Shown here in pieces: positions 35,875 through 45,683 of a stretch of 64,000 nt of DNA (positions are counted from its first letter, which is position 1; every line of letters starts with the position of its first letter). The stretch comes from Arenibacter palladensis (lineage in GTDB: Bacteria; Bacteroidota; Bacteroidia; Flavobacteriales; Flavobacteriaceae). The stretch covers positions 124,001 to 188,000 of the forward strand of contig NZ_FQUX01000009.1 of the NCBI RefSeq assembly GCF_900129275.1, in the 5' to 3' direction. A model generated the notes under the pieces. The model did not search any database and was not told the DNA's origin. It saw only the letters and a program-made list of their open reading frames with translations. The position numbers and the translations under genes were made by a program.

Positions 35875-37890
35875 TTGCTTAAGTCCGTATTTTTATTATT
35901 AACCGTATTCATTTGTTGGAGTGGCTGGTCACAGGAGCCCCAGACAGAGGTTAAACAAATAAACATTGTTTATGGGGCCAACTTTACCAAAGATGAAAAA
36001 CAATATCCCGGGGCCGCCATCTTTAGCAAGGATGACCGGCAGGTACAATTTGAGCACGAGGGAGCGGATTTATGGTGCGATATTGCTATATATTACCAAA
36101 AAGAAAATAGACTCAAAGCCATTGGGAACATTAAACTGCAACAGGGAGATTCCGTACAGCTGACCAGTGGCAAAATTGATTATGATGGCAATCTAAACCT
36201 GGCCAAGGCATGGGAAAATGTGGTATTGAACCATACCAGCATGACACTTACCACGGACACCTTACGGTTCGACAGGGAAAAACAAGAGGCTTACTATGAA
36301 CATAACGGAACCGTAGTTGATTCCTCCAACACCCTTACCAGTAAAATAGGGCGTTACTTTACACAACTTAAGAAATCCCAGTTCTTGCAAAGTGTAAACC
36401 TTGTGAACCCAGAATTCAATTTGGTTTCCAAACAATTGGATTATTATACCGAGTCCAAAAATGCCTATTTGTACGGTCCGTCCACCATTACGGGGGAAAC
36501 CTATACAATGTATTGCGAACGTGGTTTCTATGACACCAAAATTGAAAACGGATACGGAATTAAAAATACCCGTATAGACTACAATAACCGTATTATTACC
36601 GGAGACAGTTTATATTTTGACAAAAAGACCGAATTTGCATCGGCAACAAACAATATTACTATAAGGGATACCATAAACAATGGATTGATAAGGGCGCACT
36701 ATGCTGAAGTATATAAGGCCAAGGATTCCGTTTTTGCCACCAAGAGGGCCGTATCGATCAATCTGGTAGAACAGGATTCCCTGTATATGCACGGCGACAC
36801 CCTAATGGTCACGGGCAAACCAGAACAACGCATCCTAAGGGCGTTCAGGAATGCAAAATTCTATAAGACCGATTTAAGTGGCAAGTGCGATTCCATCCAT
36901 TTTAACCAAAAGACCGGTATTACCGAATTAATTACCAATCCTATAATTTGGAACGGTGAAAATCAGATGACCGGGGACAGTATCCACTTACTATCCGATC
37001 TGGAAACCGAAAAATTGGACTCCTTAAAAGTAATCAATAATGCCTTTATAATTTCCCTTGATACGGTGGGCAAAGTTGGCTACAATCAGGCAAAGGGCAA
37101 GGATCTATTTGGTAAATTCATAGACAACAAACTAAGTCTTATCGACCTTGTAAAAAATACCGAGGTCATCTATTATATGTACAATGATGACCAGGAACTA
37201 ATTGGGATTGACAAGACCATATGCAGCGCCATTAGAATGACCCTGGCCAATAATGAGATAGAGGATATTACCTTTATCACCAATCCCGATGGCGATATTT
37301 TCCCCGAAAAGGAACTCCCTGAAAACAGTAGGCTGCTAAAAGGTTTTATATGGCGTGGTAAGGAGAGAATTATGACCAAGGACGACATTTTTGATGAGGA
37401 CGACAACAACATTAAACTGGTCACTATAAGAGGAGTGGACAACCCTATAGATTTGGACGTGGAACCGGAGGAAGCCGTGGAGGACGAAAGGAAGCGCGAT
37501 TCCATAAATTCTTCCAAATTATTACCTCCCAATCCCTTGAAGAAAATAGAACCTACCAAAAAAGATCAACAGAAAAAGGAGCCCAAGGCCATCGTTTCAG
37601 AAACAAAAGCAGACGTGCGCTACGAGGAGGGCGCTAAAGAGAACGGTTTGGATGCCGGTTACTATTTAATAGCGAACGTTTTTGAAGTGAAGGAGAATTA
37701 TGAAAAATTCATGGAAAGCCTAACAAAACAAGGTTTGGAGCCCCAACATTTTTTACGAAATTTCAATCAATACCACTACGTATATTTAGAACGCTATAAT
37801 ACTTGGGAAGAAGCACTCCAATCCCGAAACAGCAATTTCAACGGTAAATATTTGGATGAAACTTGGATTTTTAGGGTCCTTGACAAATAG
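35875..37890 (+). CDS. OstA/LptA-like envelope protein with SPOR-like C-terminus
   Basis: A 671-residue exported protein. A signal peptide (ending GWSQ) precedes an OstA-like beta-jellyroll at about 25-350, with the repeated strand pattern seen in LptA/LptD N-domains (DLWCDIAIYYQKENRLKAIGN, TLTTDTLRFDREKQEAYYEH). A charged linker (about 510-585) leads to an 80-residue C-terminal module, GYYLIANVFEVKENYEKFME...YVYLERYNTWEEALQ, which resembles a peptidoglycan-binding SPOR domain. LPS transport or an envelope scaffold role is inferred. The TTG start is forced: an in-frame stop lies two codons upstream, and a promoter fits. Confidence 0.83.
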   Translation: MLKSVFLLLTVFICWSGWSQEPQTEVKQINIVYGANFTKDEKQYPGAAIFSKDDRQVQFEHEGADLWCDIAIYYQKENRLKAIGNIKLQQGDSVQLTSGKIDYDGNLNLAKAWENVVLNHTSMTLTTDTLRFDREKQEAYYEHNGTVVDSSNTLTSKIGRYFTQLKKSQFLQSVNLVNPEFNLVSKQLDYYTESKNAYLYGPSTITGETYTMYCERGFYDTKIENGYGIKNTRIDYNNRIITGDSLYFDKKTEFASATNNITIRDTINNGLIRAHYAEVYKAKDSVFATKRAVSINLVEQDSLYMHGDTLMVTGKPEQRILRAFRNAKFYKTDLSGKCDSIHFNQKTGITELITNPIIWNGENQMTGDSIHLLSDLETEKLDSLKVINNAFIISLDTVGKVGYNQAKGKDLFGKFIDNKLSLIDLVKNTEVIYYMYNDDQELIGIDKTICSAIRMTLANNEIEDITFITNPDGDIFPEKELPENSRLLKGFIWRGKERIMTKDDIFDEDDNNIKLVTIRGVDNPIDLDVEPEEAVEDERKRDSINSSKLLPPNPLKKIEPTKKDQQKKEPKAIVSETKADVRYEEGAKENGLDAGYYLIANVFEVKENYEKFMESLTKQGLEPQHFLRNFNQYHYVYLERYNTWEEALQSRNSNFNGKYLDETWIFRVLDK

Positions 37891-37895
37891 AATAA

Positions 37896-39077
37896 ATGAA
37901 AGAGGATTATTTTAAGTACCAAGCACAAACTTCCCCACATCCTTTGGCTTTGGAAATTTCACATGCCAAGGGAAGTTATATATACGACATAAAAGGAAAG
38001 GCGCATCTAGATTTTGTTGCAGGTGTATCCGCATGCAGTTTGGGGCATTGCCACCCAAGAGTGGTAACGGCCATCCAGGAACAAGCGCAAAAATATATGC
38101 ATGTCATGGTCTATGGCGAGTACATCCAGGAACCAGCAGTTGCCTATACCAAGCTGCTGGCCAGCCTACTCCCTCCACCTCTGGAAACCACTTATTTGGT
38201 AAATTCCGGGACAGAGGCTATAGAAGGCGCCCTAAAATTGGCTAGAAGGTTCACGGGAAGAAGCCAAATTTTATCTGCCAAGAATGCTTACCACGGAAAT
38301 ACCATGGGAAGTTTAAGCATTATGGGCTATGAAGAGCGCAAAAGAGCTTTCAGGCCACTTATCCCAGATGTTGGTTTTATTCAATTTAATTCCGAAGAGG
38401 ATCTATCAAAAATAACGAAAAGAACAGCTGCAGTTGTATTGGAAACTATACAAGGAGGTGCGGGTTTTATATTACCTGAGAACGGGTATTTAAAAAAGGT
38501 AAGGGAGCGTTGTACGGCCGTGGGCGCCATGTTAATATTGGATGAGATCCAGCCGGGCTTTGGACGAACGGGAAAATTATTTGCTTTTGAACATTTCGAT
38601 TGTACTCCGGATATTCTGGTTGTTGGAAAGGGAATGGCCGGCGGCATGCCGGTAGGTGCATTTGTAGCTTCCCACGAGATGATGCAATCTTTAATTGAAA
38701 ACCCCAAGCTAGGTCATATTACCACCTTTGGAGGCAATCCTGTAATTGCCACAGCCTGTCTCGCCACTTTACAGGAAATAACGGAAAGTAATCTTATAGA
38801 GGAATCCTTGGAAAAGGAAGCACTTTTTAGAGAACTTTTGCAACACCCATCAATAAAGGAAATTAGAGGTAAAGGATTAATGTTGGCTTTGATAATGGAA
38901 AAGCCTGAAGTGGCCAATGAGGTAATCCTTAAATGTGCCGAGAAAGGCCTAATATTATTTTGGCTCCTTTTTGAACCAAATGCAATTCGCATTTCGCCGC
39001 CATTGACCATTAACAATCAAGAAATTAGCCTTGGATGTGCGCTGATTTTGGAGGTGTTGGACGGCCTTAAACAATAA
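37896..39077 (+). CDS. Class III PLP-dependent aminotransferase
   Basis: A 393-residue aminotransferase of the ornithine/acetylornithine/4-aminobutyrate group; substrate not determined. The PLP-binding lysine is Lys245 (ILVVGKGMAGGMPVGA), the cofactor Asp is Asp216 (LILDEIQPGFGRTGK), and NSGTEAIEGALKLAR and KNAYHGNTMGSLS form the phosphate site. It starts 5 bp after the OstA-like gene, so the two are co-transcribed. It is distinct from the rocD-like gene at 59-60 kb (different length and active-site surround). Confidence 0.9.
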   Translation: MKEDYFKYQAQTSPHPLALEISHAKGSYIYDIKGKAHLDFVAGVSACSLGHCHPRVVTAIQEQAQKYMHVMVYGEYIQEPAVAYTKLLASLLPPPLETTYLVNSGTEAIEGALKLARRFTGRSQILSAKNAYHGNTMGSLSIMGYEERKRAFRPLIPDVGFIQFNSEEDLSKITKRTAAVVLETIQGGAGFILPENGYLKKVRERCTAVGAMLILDEIQPGFGRTGKLFAFEHFDCTPDILVVGKGMAGGMPVGAFVASHEMMQSLIENPKLGHITTFGGNPVIATACLATLQEITESNLIEESLEKEALFRELLQHPSIKEIRGKGLMLALIMEKPEVANEVILKCAEKGLILFWLLFEPNAIRISPPLTINNQEISLGCALILEVLDGLKQ

Positions 39078-39172
39078 ATTGTTAACTAATTTGTTAATAT
39101 AATAGACCAAATCTGTCGGAATTAAGGGTTTCAAAAGAGTACTTTAGTTCCAATGAATAATTAGAAGTTCCT

Positions 39173-40573
39173 ATGGCGTTAGAACCAAACGAGAGACCAG
39201 GGCAACCAATTGCTAAGTTTGAATCCATGCTCAAGACCGACGATGTCTACTTCTTTGACGCGGAAGATTTTCAAGATATTATTCACCACTACCTCAATAA
39301 TGGTAAAATCGCATTGGCCAAAAAAGCCATTAAAATAGGTCTGCAACAGCATCCTGACAGTATAGAGCTTAAGTTATTGTCCATTGAAGTCCTTGTGTTT
39401 GAAAACAATCTGGAATTGGCGGAGAAGATGTTGGATGAGCTACAGGTCATAGACAGCAACAACGAAGAAATATACATCCAAAGGGCCAATATTTATTCCA
39501 AAAAAGACAATCACGAAGCCGCGGTCTCTCTTTTGACCCATGCTTTAAATTTAACCGACGACAGTTTTGACATCCATTCCTTACTTGGAATGGAATATTT
39601 GTTCATGGATAATTTTGAGGACGCAAAACAAAATTTCATGATGTGCGTGTCCTTTGACGAGGAGGATTATTCATCACTTTACAATGTAATCTATTGTTTT
39701 GAATTCCTTGAGGATTATGACGGAGCCATCGTATACCTCAATGATTATCTTGAACGGAACCCATATAGCGAAGTAGCATGGCACCAATTGGGCAAAATGT
39801 ATTTTACAAAAAAGATGCACAAAGAAGCCCTTACCGCTTTTGACTTTGCCATTATTTCCGATGACTCTTTTATAGGGGCTTATTTTGAAAAAGGGAAAGT
39901 TTTGGAAAAAATGGGCAGATACAATGAAGCCATTGAAAATTATGAGACCACCATTGCCATTGAAGACCCTACTTCCCATGCCTATTTAAGGATTGGAAGA
40001 TGTCACGAAAAATTAAAGAACGATGAATTGGCCAAATCCTATTATTATAGGACGGTGCATGAAGATCCATTATTGGACAAGGGATGGTTGGCAATTACAG
40101 ATTATTACATAAGGCAGGAAGACTATAAAAAGGCACTCTACTACATCAATAAAGCTATAAATATTGATGGGGAAAATTCCAAGTACTGGAAAAAATGCGG
40201 AAAGATCCATGCCTCCCTAAAAAATAATGACGAGGCTTACTATGCTTTTCAGCAAGCGGTAGACCTAGGAAATTATGAATTTGACACCTGGTTTCATTGG
40301 GCCGATGTAGCAGTCCAGAACCTAGACGTTCATGCGGCCATAGAAATATTGCTGCAAGGCCATGAATTTTATCCACAGCGATGTGAAATGCAATATAAAA
40401 TGGCAGGATTCTACCTGCTTCTTAGCGATTTCCCCAGAGCCCAATACAGGTTGATCAACGCCCTTAAAATAGACCTTGACCAACTACACTTATTTGAGGA
40501 CGAATTTCCCCAATTCTTCAATACGGAATGGGCTCAAAACTTAATTGAGGATGTGAAAAAAGCTTCCAGATAA
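39173..40573 (+). CDS. Tetratricopeptide repeat protein
   Basis: A 466-residue soluble protein made of helical TPR units from about residue 30 to 440, visible as recurring patterns such as SLLGMEYLFMDNFEDAKQNF, HQLGKMYFTKKMHKEALTAF and AYFEKGKVLEKMGRYNEAIE. It has no signal peptide or membrane segment, so it is a cytoplasmic scaffold for protein contacts. It sits between the aminotransferase and the DUF368 pair. Partner unknown. Confidence 0.88.
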   Translation: MALEPNERPGQPIAKFESMLKTDDVYFFDAEDFQDIIHHYLNNGKIALAKKAIKIGLQQHPDSIELKLLSIEVLVFENNLELAEKMLDELQVIDSNNEEIYIQRANIYSKKDNHEAAVSLLTHALNLTDDSFDIHSLLGMEYLFMDNFEDAKQNFMMCVSFDEEDYSSLYNVIYCFEFLEDYDGAIVYLNDYLERNPYSEVAWHQLGKMYFTKKMHKEALTAFDFAIISDDSFIGAYFEKGKVLEKMGRYNEAIENYETTIAIEDPTSHAYLRIGRCHEKLKNDELAKSYYYRTVHEDPLLDKGWLAITDYYIRQEDYKKALYYINKAINIDGENSKYWKKCGKIHASLKNNDEAYYAFQQAVDLGNYEFDTWFHWADVAVQNLDVHAAIEILLQGHEFYPQRCEMQYKMAGFYLLLSDFPRAQYRLINALKIDLDQLHLFEDEFPQFFNTEWAQNLIEDVKKASR

Positions 40574-40579
40574 ATAAAC

Positions 40580-40587
40580 TATTTTTG
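40580..40587 (+). promoter_or_regulatory. -7 promoter box of the DUF368-aroE operon
   Basis: TATTTTTG matches TAnnTTTG, 14 nt before ATG 40602. Confidence 0.5.
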
Positions 40588-40601
40588 TTTTTTTATCATA
40601 T

Positions 40602-41519
40602 ATGGAAAATCGCAATCTTTTATCTTACATTATTATTTTATTAAAAGGCATGGCCATGGGTGCTGCAGATGTTGTGCCCGGTGTTTCTGGAGGCACCATC
40701 GCTTTTATCTCCGGGATATACGAAGAACTTATTACCAGTATTAACAACGTAAACGTTTCCCTTTTAAATACATTAAGAAAAGAAGGAATAAAAGCCTTTT
40801 GGACCAAACTTAACGGCAACTTTCTACTCGCACTGCTTCTTGGCATTGGTATAAGTGTCCTTTCCCTGGCCAAACTCATTAGTTGGTTAATGGAGAACGA
40901 ACCCATACCCCTTTGGTCCTTTTTCTTTGGCCTGGTGGTGGCCAGTATAATATTGGTAGGCAAGGAAATAAAGAAATGGAATTTGGCCGCAATAATAATA
41001 TTGATCTTGGGAGCCACCGTCGCCTTTTACATTACAAAATTGCCTCCTTCAGAAAATTCGGCATCACTCCCCTATTTATTTTTTTCCGGGGCCCTGGCCA
41101 TATGTGCCATGATTTTACCCGGGATATCCGGAGCGTTTATCCTAGTGCTACTGGGATCGTATAAAACGGTATTGGATGCAGTTCATGAAAGAGATCTTAA
41201 AATTGTAATTACAGTTGGCCTAGGTGCCATTTTTGGCCTACTGAGCTTTGCAAAACTTCTAAAATGGATGTTTACACATTACAAAAACCTTACCTTGGCA
41301 CTGTTGACCGGATTTATTTTAGGCTCCTTGAATAAGATATGGCCTTGGAAAGAAGTCCTGGAGACGAAAATGTTCGGAGAAAAAATAATAACCATCAAAG
41401 ATCAGAATATCTCCCCATTTTCATTCGACGGCGATCCTCAATTAATAAGTGCGATCATTCTCGCTTTACTCGGTTTTTCCCTTATTTTTATACTGGAAAA
41501 ATTGGCCGCTAAAAAATAA
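40602..41519 (+). CDS. DUF368 membrane protein (polyprenyl-phosphate transporter-like), copy 1
   Basis: A 305-residue inner-membrane protein with about eight helices. DUF368 proteins have recently been implicated in returning undecaprenyl phosphate across the membrane for cell-wall synthesis. The internal repeat is seen as MGAADVVPGVSGGTIAFISG near residue 17 and ILPGISGAFILVLLGSY near 170. A paralogous copy follows 14 bp later. The copy-1 motif keeps the usual ADVVPGVSGG form, so this one is the likely canonical transporter. Confidence 0.9.
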   Translation: MENRNLLSYIIILLKGMAMGAADVVPGVSGGTIAFISGIYEELITSINNVNVSLLNTLRKEGIKAFWTKLNGNFLLALLLGIGISVLSLAKLISWLMENEPIPLWSFFFGLVVASIILVGKEIKKWNLAAIIILILGATVAFYITKLPPSENSASLPYLFFSGALAICAMILPGISGAFILVLLGSYKTVLDAVHERDLKIVITVGLGAIFGLLSFAKLLKWMFTHYKNLTLALLTGFILGSLNKIWPWKEVLETKMFGEKIITIKDQNISPFSFDGDPQLISAIILALLGFSLIFILEKLAAKK

Positions 41520-41533
41520 ACTCCCAACCCCAA

Positions 41534-42547
41534 ATGAAAAACCCCAGAACGTTCACGGATAAATTTTTCCTTGTAATAAAGGGCTTATTTATGGGTGCGG
41601 CCAACAAAGTTCCAGGTGTATCAGGGGGTATAGTAGCTTTTGTAGGCGGATTTTATGAAGAGTTTATCTATTCACTTCAAAAGGTAAACGGAAAAGCCTT
41701 TAAACTCTTGATTAGCGGAAGGTTAAAAAGTTTCTATCGCTACACCAACGGCCAGTTCTTAACCCTCCTTATTTTTGGTATGTTGGTGAGTTATTTCAGT
41801 GTCTCCAAAATTTTGGATTATTTTTTGGAAAGAAATGAACTCTATGTATGGTCTGCCTTTTTTGGAATGATATTGGGTTCCATTTACTATATAGGAAAAG
41901 ATTTTGGACATTGGGGAAAAAAGACCATTCCGGCAGGAATAATAGGGTTAATCATAGGTATATCTATAAGCTTCCTTAATCCCGCTACACAGAACGACAA
42001 TCTGGTCTTCATCTTTTTTTGTGGCATTATAAGTGTCTCCGGCATGACCTTGCCGGGACTATCCGGTTCTTTTATTTTGATTCTCCTAGGCAATTATGTA
42101 CTCCTTTTGGTAGATTCCGTAAACGCACTTTATGATACGTTTTCGGAAATCTTAACGGGCGACTTCAGTTTTATTAAAAATACGACACGTCTCAATACCC
42201 TTAAAATACTGGCGGTATTCACTACGGGATCAGCTGCGGGATTGGTGACCCTTTCCCACCTGTTGACGTACGTATTAAAGCATTTTAGGAATATAACAAC
42301 AGCCGTGATTATAGGGTTTATTACGGGCTCACTGGGAGTGGTATGGCCCTGGAAACGCACTTTATTCAAAACGGATATCAACGGCAATGTGCTCTTGGAC
42401 ACGAACCATAACCCGATCATAAAGAATTATGAAAGATTCCTGCCAAATTTGGGATCTTCAGAGACTTGGTGGGCCATATTTTTTATATTTTTTGGTATAT
42501 TAATTTTATTAGGATTAGACTGGTATGGAAAAAATAGAAAGCGATAA
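41534..42547 (+). CDS. DUF368 membrane protein, copy 2 (divergent motif)
   Basis: A 337-residue paralogue of the preceding gene with the same repeated layout: MGAANKVPGVSGGIVAFVGG near residue 18 and TLPGLSGSFILILLGNY near 175. The first motif has Asn-Lys where copy 1 has Asp-Val, a change in a motif that is otherwise strongly kept, which suggests altered substrate or a hetero-oligomer. Its end overlaps the start of aroE by 23 bp. Confidence 0.9.
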   Translation: MKNPRTFTDKFFLVIKGLFMGAANKVPGVSGGIVAFVGGFYEEFIYSLQKVNGKAFKLLISGRLKSFYRYTNGQFLTLLIFGMLVSYFSVSKILDYFLERNELYVWSAFFGMILGSIYYIGKDFGHWGKKTIPAGIIGLIIGISISFLNPATQNDNLVFIFFCGIISVSGMTLPGLSGSFILILLGNYVLLLVDSVNALYDTFSEILTGDFSFIKNTTRLNTLKILAVFTTGSAAGLVTLSHLLTYVLKHFRNITTAVIIGFITGSLGVVWPWKRTLFKTDINGNVLLDTNHNPIIKNYERFLPNLGSSETWWAIFFIFFGILILLGLDWYGKNRKR

Positions 42548-43277
42548 AATTAGATTTGGATTGATAGGAAAAAATATTTCCTATTCATTTTCAAGAGGTT
42601 ATTTTACCAAGAAATTCTCTGAAATGGGACTGGAAAGGCATTCGTACGAGAATTTTGATTTCGATCAGATTGACCAGTTTAAGGGCCTATTGGAACAAAA
42701 CAGCAATATCAAAGGCTTTAACGTAACTATCCCCTATAAAGAACAGATTATGCCCTTTTTATCGAAAATAGACCCAGAAGCCCAGGCTATTGGAGCTGTG
42801 AACACTATAAAGATAATTGGGCAACAAACAATAGGTTTCAATACGGACGCCTATGGTTTTCAAAAATCCATAGAACCCCATCTGCGGGGACACCATAAAA
42901 AAGCGCTTATCCTAGGTACCGGTGGTGCTTCCAAAGCAGTGGCATTTGTGCTTAATAAATTGGGGATATCCTATAAATTTGTTTCAAGAAACCCCAAAGA
43001 TGGGCAGCTCAATTACACAGATCTTAACAAGGAGGTGTTAACGGACCATACGGTAATTGTAAATTGTACTCCATTAGGAACTTACCCCAATATAAACGAC
43101 AAGCCCGACCTTCCTTACAACTTTATTACCGATCAACATTTGCTTTTCGACCTTATCTACAACCCGGAAAAAACGGCATTTTTACTGGCAGGTGAGCAGC
43201 AAGGCGGTAAAATAAGTAATGGCTCCAACATGCTTCAATTCCAGGCAGAAAAATCCTGGGAGATATGGAATTCCTAG
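42525..43277 (+). CDS. aroE: Shikimate dehydrogenase
   Basis: AroE reduces 3-dehydroshikimate to shikimate with NADPH in aromatic amino-acid synthesis. The 250-residue protein has the substrate-binding ISYSFSRGYF and GFNVTIPYKE (catalytic Lys near residue 69), GAVNTIK, and the NADPH glycine loop LGTGGASKAVAFVL. It is slightly short (usually about 270) but complete. Its first 23 bases lie inside the second DUF368 gene, so the three genes form one operon. Confidence 0.93.
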   Translation: MEKIESDKIRFGLIGKNISYSFSRGYFTKKFSEMGLERHSYENFDFDQIDQFKGLLEQNSNIKGFNVTIPYKEQIMPFLSKIDPEAQAIGAVNTIKIIGQQTIGFNTDAYGFQKSIEPHLRGHHKKALILGTGGASKAVAFVLNKLGISYKFVSRNPKDGQLNYTDLNKEVLTDHTVIVNCTPLGTYPNINDKPDLPYNFITDQHLLFDLIYNPEKTAFLLAGEQQGGKISNGSNMLQFQAEKSWEIWNS

Positions 43278-43357
43278 CATGAGGAGCTTTTAGGCCCCTC
43301 AAAACCATAAAAATACAGGAATCCCCTCTGTAAAAAGTCCTTAAAAAGAAGTTTCAT

Positions 43358-43365
43358 TACCTTTG
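43358..43365 (+). promoter_or_regulatory. -7 promoter box of the DUF349 gene
   Basis: TACCTTTG matches TAnnTTTG, 64 nt before ATG 43430, giving a roughly 60-nt leader. Confidence 0.45.
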
Positions 43366-43429
43366 ATATATAGACGGATGTAATTATATTTCCGTACATT
43401 ACATTTAGAAAGCTATAAACATTAATAAA

Positions 43430-45628
43430 ATGTTAGAAGATAAAGAAGACAACCTACAGAATAATGTAGGTACAGAGGAAACTTCAGGAAATACCGAAGC
43501 AATAAATAATTCGGAGGCCGAGACAGGAACAAAATCCGCTCCAAGTCCTGAGACCATGGAAACCGATTCCGACAACAGTACCAAGGAAGTCGCGGAAGAA
43601 AAAAGCGTATCTAGCGATCCTGAAACCAAGGATAAAGAAAAGCTGGAGGAAATTTCATCCACAGAAACCACGGAAAAAGTATCAACCAACGAAGAAAAAA
43701 CAACTTCTGAAGAGGTTGCGGAAAATGTTGTAAACAATGAAAATACAGCAGAAACAACGGAGGATAAGGAGGAAGATGTCTTGGAAGAAATAGATGAATC
43801 CAACGCCGAGGATGCCGAAGATTCGGACAACCATCAGCGGCACCATATCCCCATGCCAGATTACCACGCTATGTCCATGGAGAACCTGGTGGGTGAACTT
43901 CAGAGATTGGTAAGGAATGAAAAGGTACAGGCCATTAAAAAGCATGTTGATGGCATTAAATATGAGTTTGACCAAAAATTCCAGGAGTTCATAGACGAAA
44001 AGAAGGAAGACTTTGTAAATAGTGGTGGAAACGAAATAGATTTCCGTTACAATTCGGTTACCAAAAGACAGTTCAACGAGGTGTATTCGGATTACCGGGA
44101 AAAAAGAAACAGCTACTACAAAAACCTGGAACAGGGACTTAAATCCAATCTTGCACAAAGGCTGGAAATCATCAACGAACTTAAGGCCTTGGTCAACGTT
44201 GAAGAGGATATAAACACAACCTATAAAAACTTTAAAGATCTTCAGGAACGCTGGAAAAATGCCGGCCCAATTCCACGTGCCAATTACAATGATGTCTGGC
44301 GCACATACCACCATCACATTGAAATATTTTACGACTTCCTCCACCTAAATAGAGAGCTGAGGGATCTGGATTTTAAGCACAACTACGAGGAAAAACTAAA
44401 GATAGTCCAGAGGGCGGAAGAGTTGGTCCAAATAGAGGATTTAAACAAGGCATTTCAAGAACTTCAGACCCTGCATAAAATCTGGAAGGAAGATATTGGC
44501 CCCGTTGGCAAAGAGCACAGGGAGGAGATTTGGGACCGTTTTAGCAATGCCACCAAATTGCTGCACCAAAGACGACAAGATTACTATAAAGATCTGGAAA
44601 AGGTCTATGAACAAAACCTGGAAAAGAAAAATGAGATTATCCAGGCCATAAGCTCAATAGCCACACATATTGCTACGAGTCACAAAGAATTACAACAGCA
44701 AATAAAGGAAGTGGAAAAATTGCGCGATTCTTTCTTTAAAGCGGGAAAAGTACCTCAAAAAGTAAATGAGAAGACTTGGGCAAGTTTTAAGGAGGCTGTA
44801 CGCGAGTTTAATAGAAATAAGAACAATTACTACAAAAATTTAAAAAAGGACCAACAGGCCAATCTTGATAAAAAAAGGGCACTGTTGGAGCTTGCAGTTT
44901 CATTAAAGGATAGTGAGGAATGGGATACTACCACCCAGGAAATGAAAAGAATACAGAACGAATGGAAAAAAATTGGACACGTTCCCAGAAAATACTCCGA
45001 CAAAATATGGAAGGAATTCAAAACTGCCTGCAACCATTATTTTGACCGTTTACACGCCTTAAAAAATGAAGCCCACAAGGAAGAGATAGAGAATTTTGAG
45101 AAGAAAAATGCCTGTCTTGAAAATTTAAAGAGTTTTCAATTAAGTGGAGACAAGAGTAAGGATTTAGTGGCCATCAAAGAATTCATTTCTGAATGGAAAG
45201 AGGCAGGAAGGGTACCCTTTAACAAAAAGAGTATAAATGCCAAGTTCAACAAAATACTCGATGCACTTTTCAAAAAACTCGATGTTAATAGACAAGAGGC
45301 GGAACTGTTGAAATACGGTAATAAGATTCAACAGTTGGCCAACAACGACAACGACTACGCCATCTCTAACGAACGTACTTTTATCAGAAGAAAAATAGAC
45401 GAAAGCAAGAGTGAAATTCGTCAATTGGAAAACAATCTTCAATTTTTTTCCAACGCTTCCGAAGATAATCCCTTGGTAAAAGAAGTGATTAAAAACATAA
45501 ATAACCACAAGGAGTCGTTGGCCACTTGGAAAGCCAAACTTAAGAAGCTGAACATTCTGGAAAATAATTTGATAAAAGAGGCAGAAGAAGCGGAAAATGA
45601 GGAAGATTCCTCCGATGACGAAGAATAG
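43430..45628 (+). CDS. DUF349 repeat protein with acidic N-terminus
   Basis: A 732-residue cytoplasmic protein. Residues 1-135 are a low-complexity Glu/Ser/Thr/Asp-rich tail. From about 165 to the end come helical DUF349 repeats, each about 75 residues and marked by a W-K-x-x-G-x-x-P core (RWKNAGPIPRANYNDVW, IWKEDIGPVGKEHREEIW, EWKKIGHVPRKYSDKIW, EWKEAGRVPFN). These form long coiled-coil-like rods. Function unknown; the acidic tail suggests interaction with a basic partner. It has its own promoter and no obvious operon partners. Confidence 0.9.
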   Translation: MLEDKEDNLQNNVGTEETSGNTEAINNSEAETGTKSAPSPETMETDSDNSTKEVAEEKSVSSDPETKDKEKLEEISSTETTEKVSTNEEKTTSEEVAENVVNNENTAETTEDKEEDVLEEIDESNAEDAEDSDNHQRHHIPMPDYHAMSMENLVGELQRLVRNEKVQAIKKHVDGIKYEFDQKFQEFIDEKKEDFVNSGGNEIDFRYNSVTKRQFNEVYSDYREKRNSYYKNLEQGLKSNLAQRLEIINELKALVNVEEDINTTYKNFKDLQERWKNAGPIPRANYNDVWRTYHHHIEIFYDFLHLNRELRDLDFKHNYEEKLKIVQRAEELVQIEDLNKAFQELQTLHKIWKEDIGPVGKEHREEIWDRFSNATKLLHQRRQDYYKDLEKVYEQNLEKKNEIIQAISSIATHIATSHKELQQQIKEVEKLRDSFFKAGKVPQKVNEKTWASFKEAVREFNRNKNNYYKNLKKDQQANLDKKRALLELAVSLKDSEEWDTTTQEMKRIQNEWKKIGHVPRKYSDKIWKEFKTACNHYFDRLHALKNEAHKEEIENFEKKNACLENLKSFQLSGDKSKDLVAIKEFISEWKEAGRVPFNKKSINAKFNKILDALFKKLDVNRQEAELLKYGNKIQQLANNDNDYAISNERTFIRRKIDESKSEIRQLENNLQFFSNASEDNPLVKEVIKNINNHKESLATWKAKLKKLNILENNLIKEAEEAENEEDSSDDEE

Positions 45629-45683
45629 ACCTCGATCTTAACAATTAAAATATAGGCACATTAGTAGAAATAAGGTTAGTGCA

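Noticed and set aside
43286..43306. Possible terminator hairpin after aroE (GAGG/CCTC)
   Set aside because: The stem is only about five bases with a long loop and no T-run.
43682..44344. Long minus-strand frame of 220 codons opposite the DUF349 gene
   Set aside because: It is an antisense shadow of a low-complexity Glu/Lys-rich gene, giving a Phe/Leu/Ile-rich nonsense protein.
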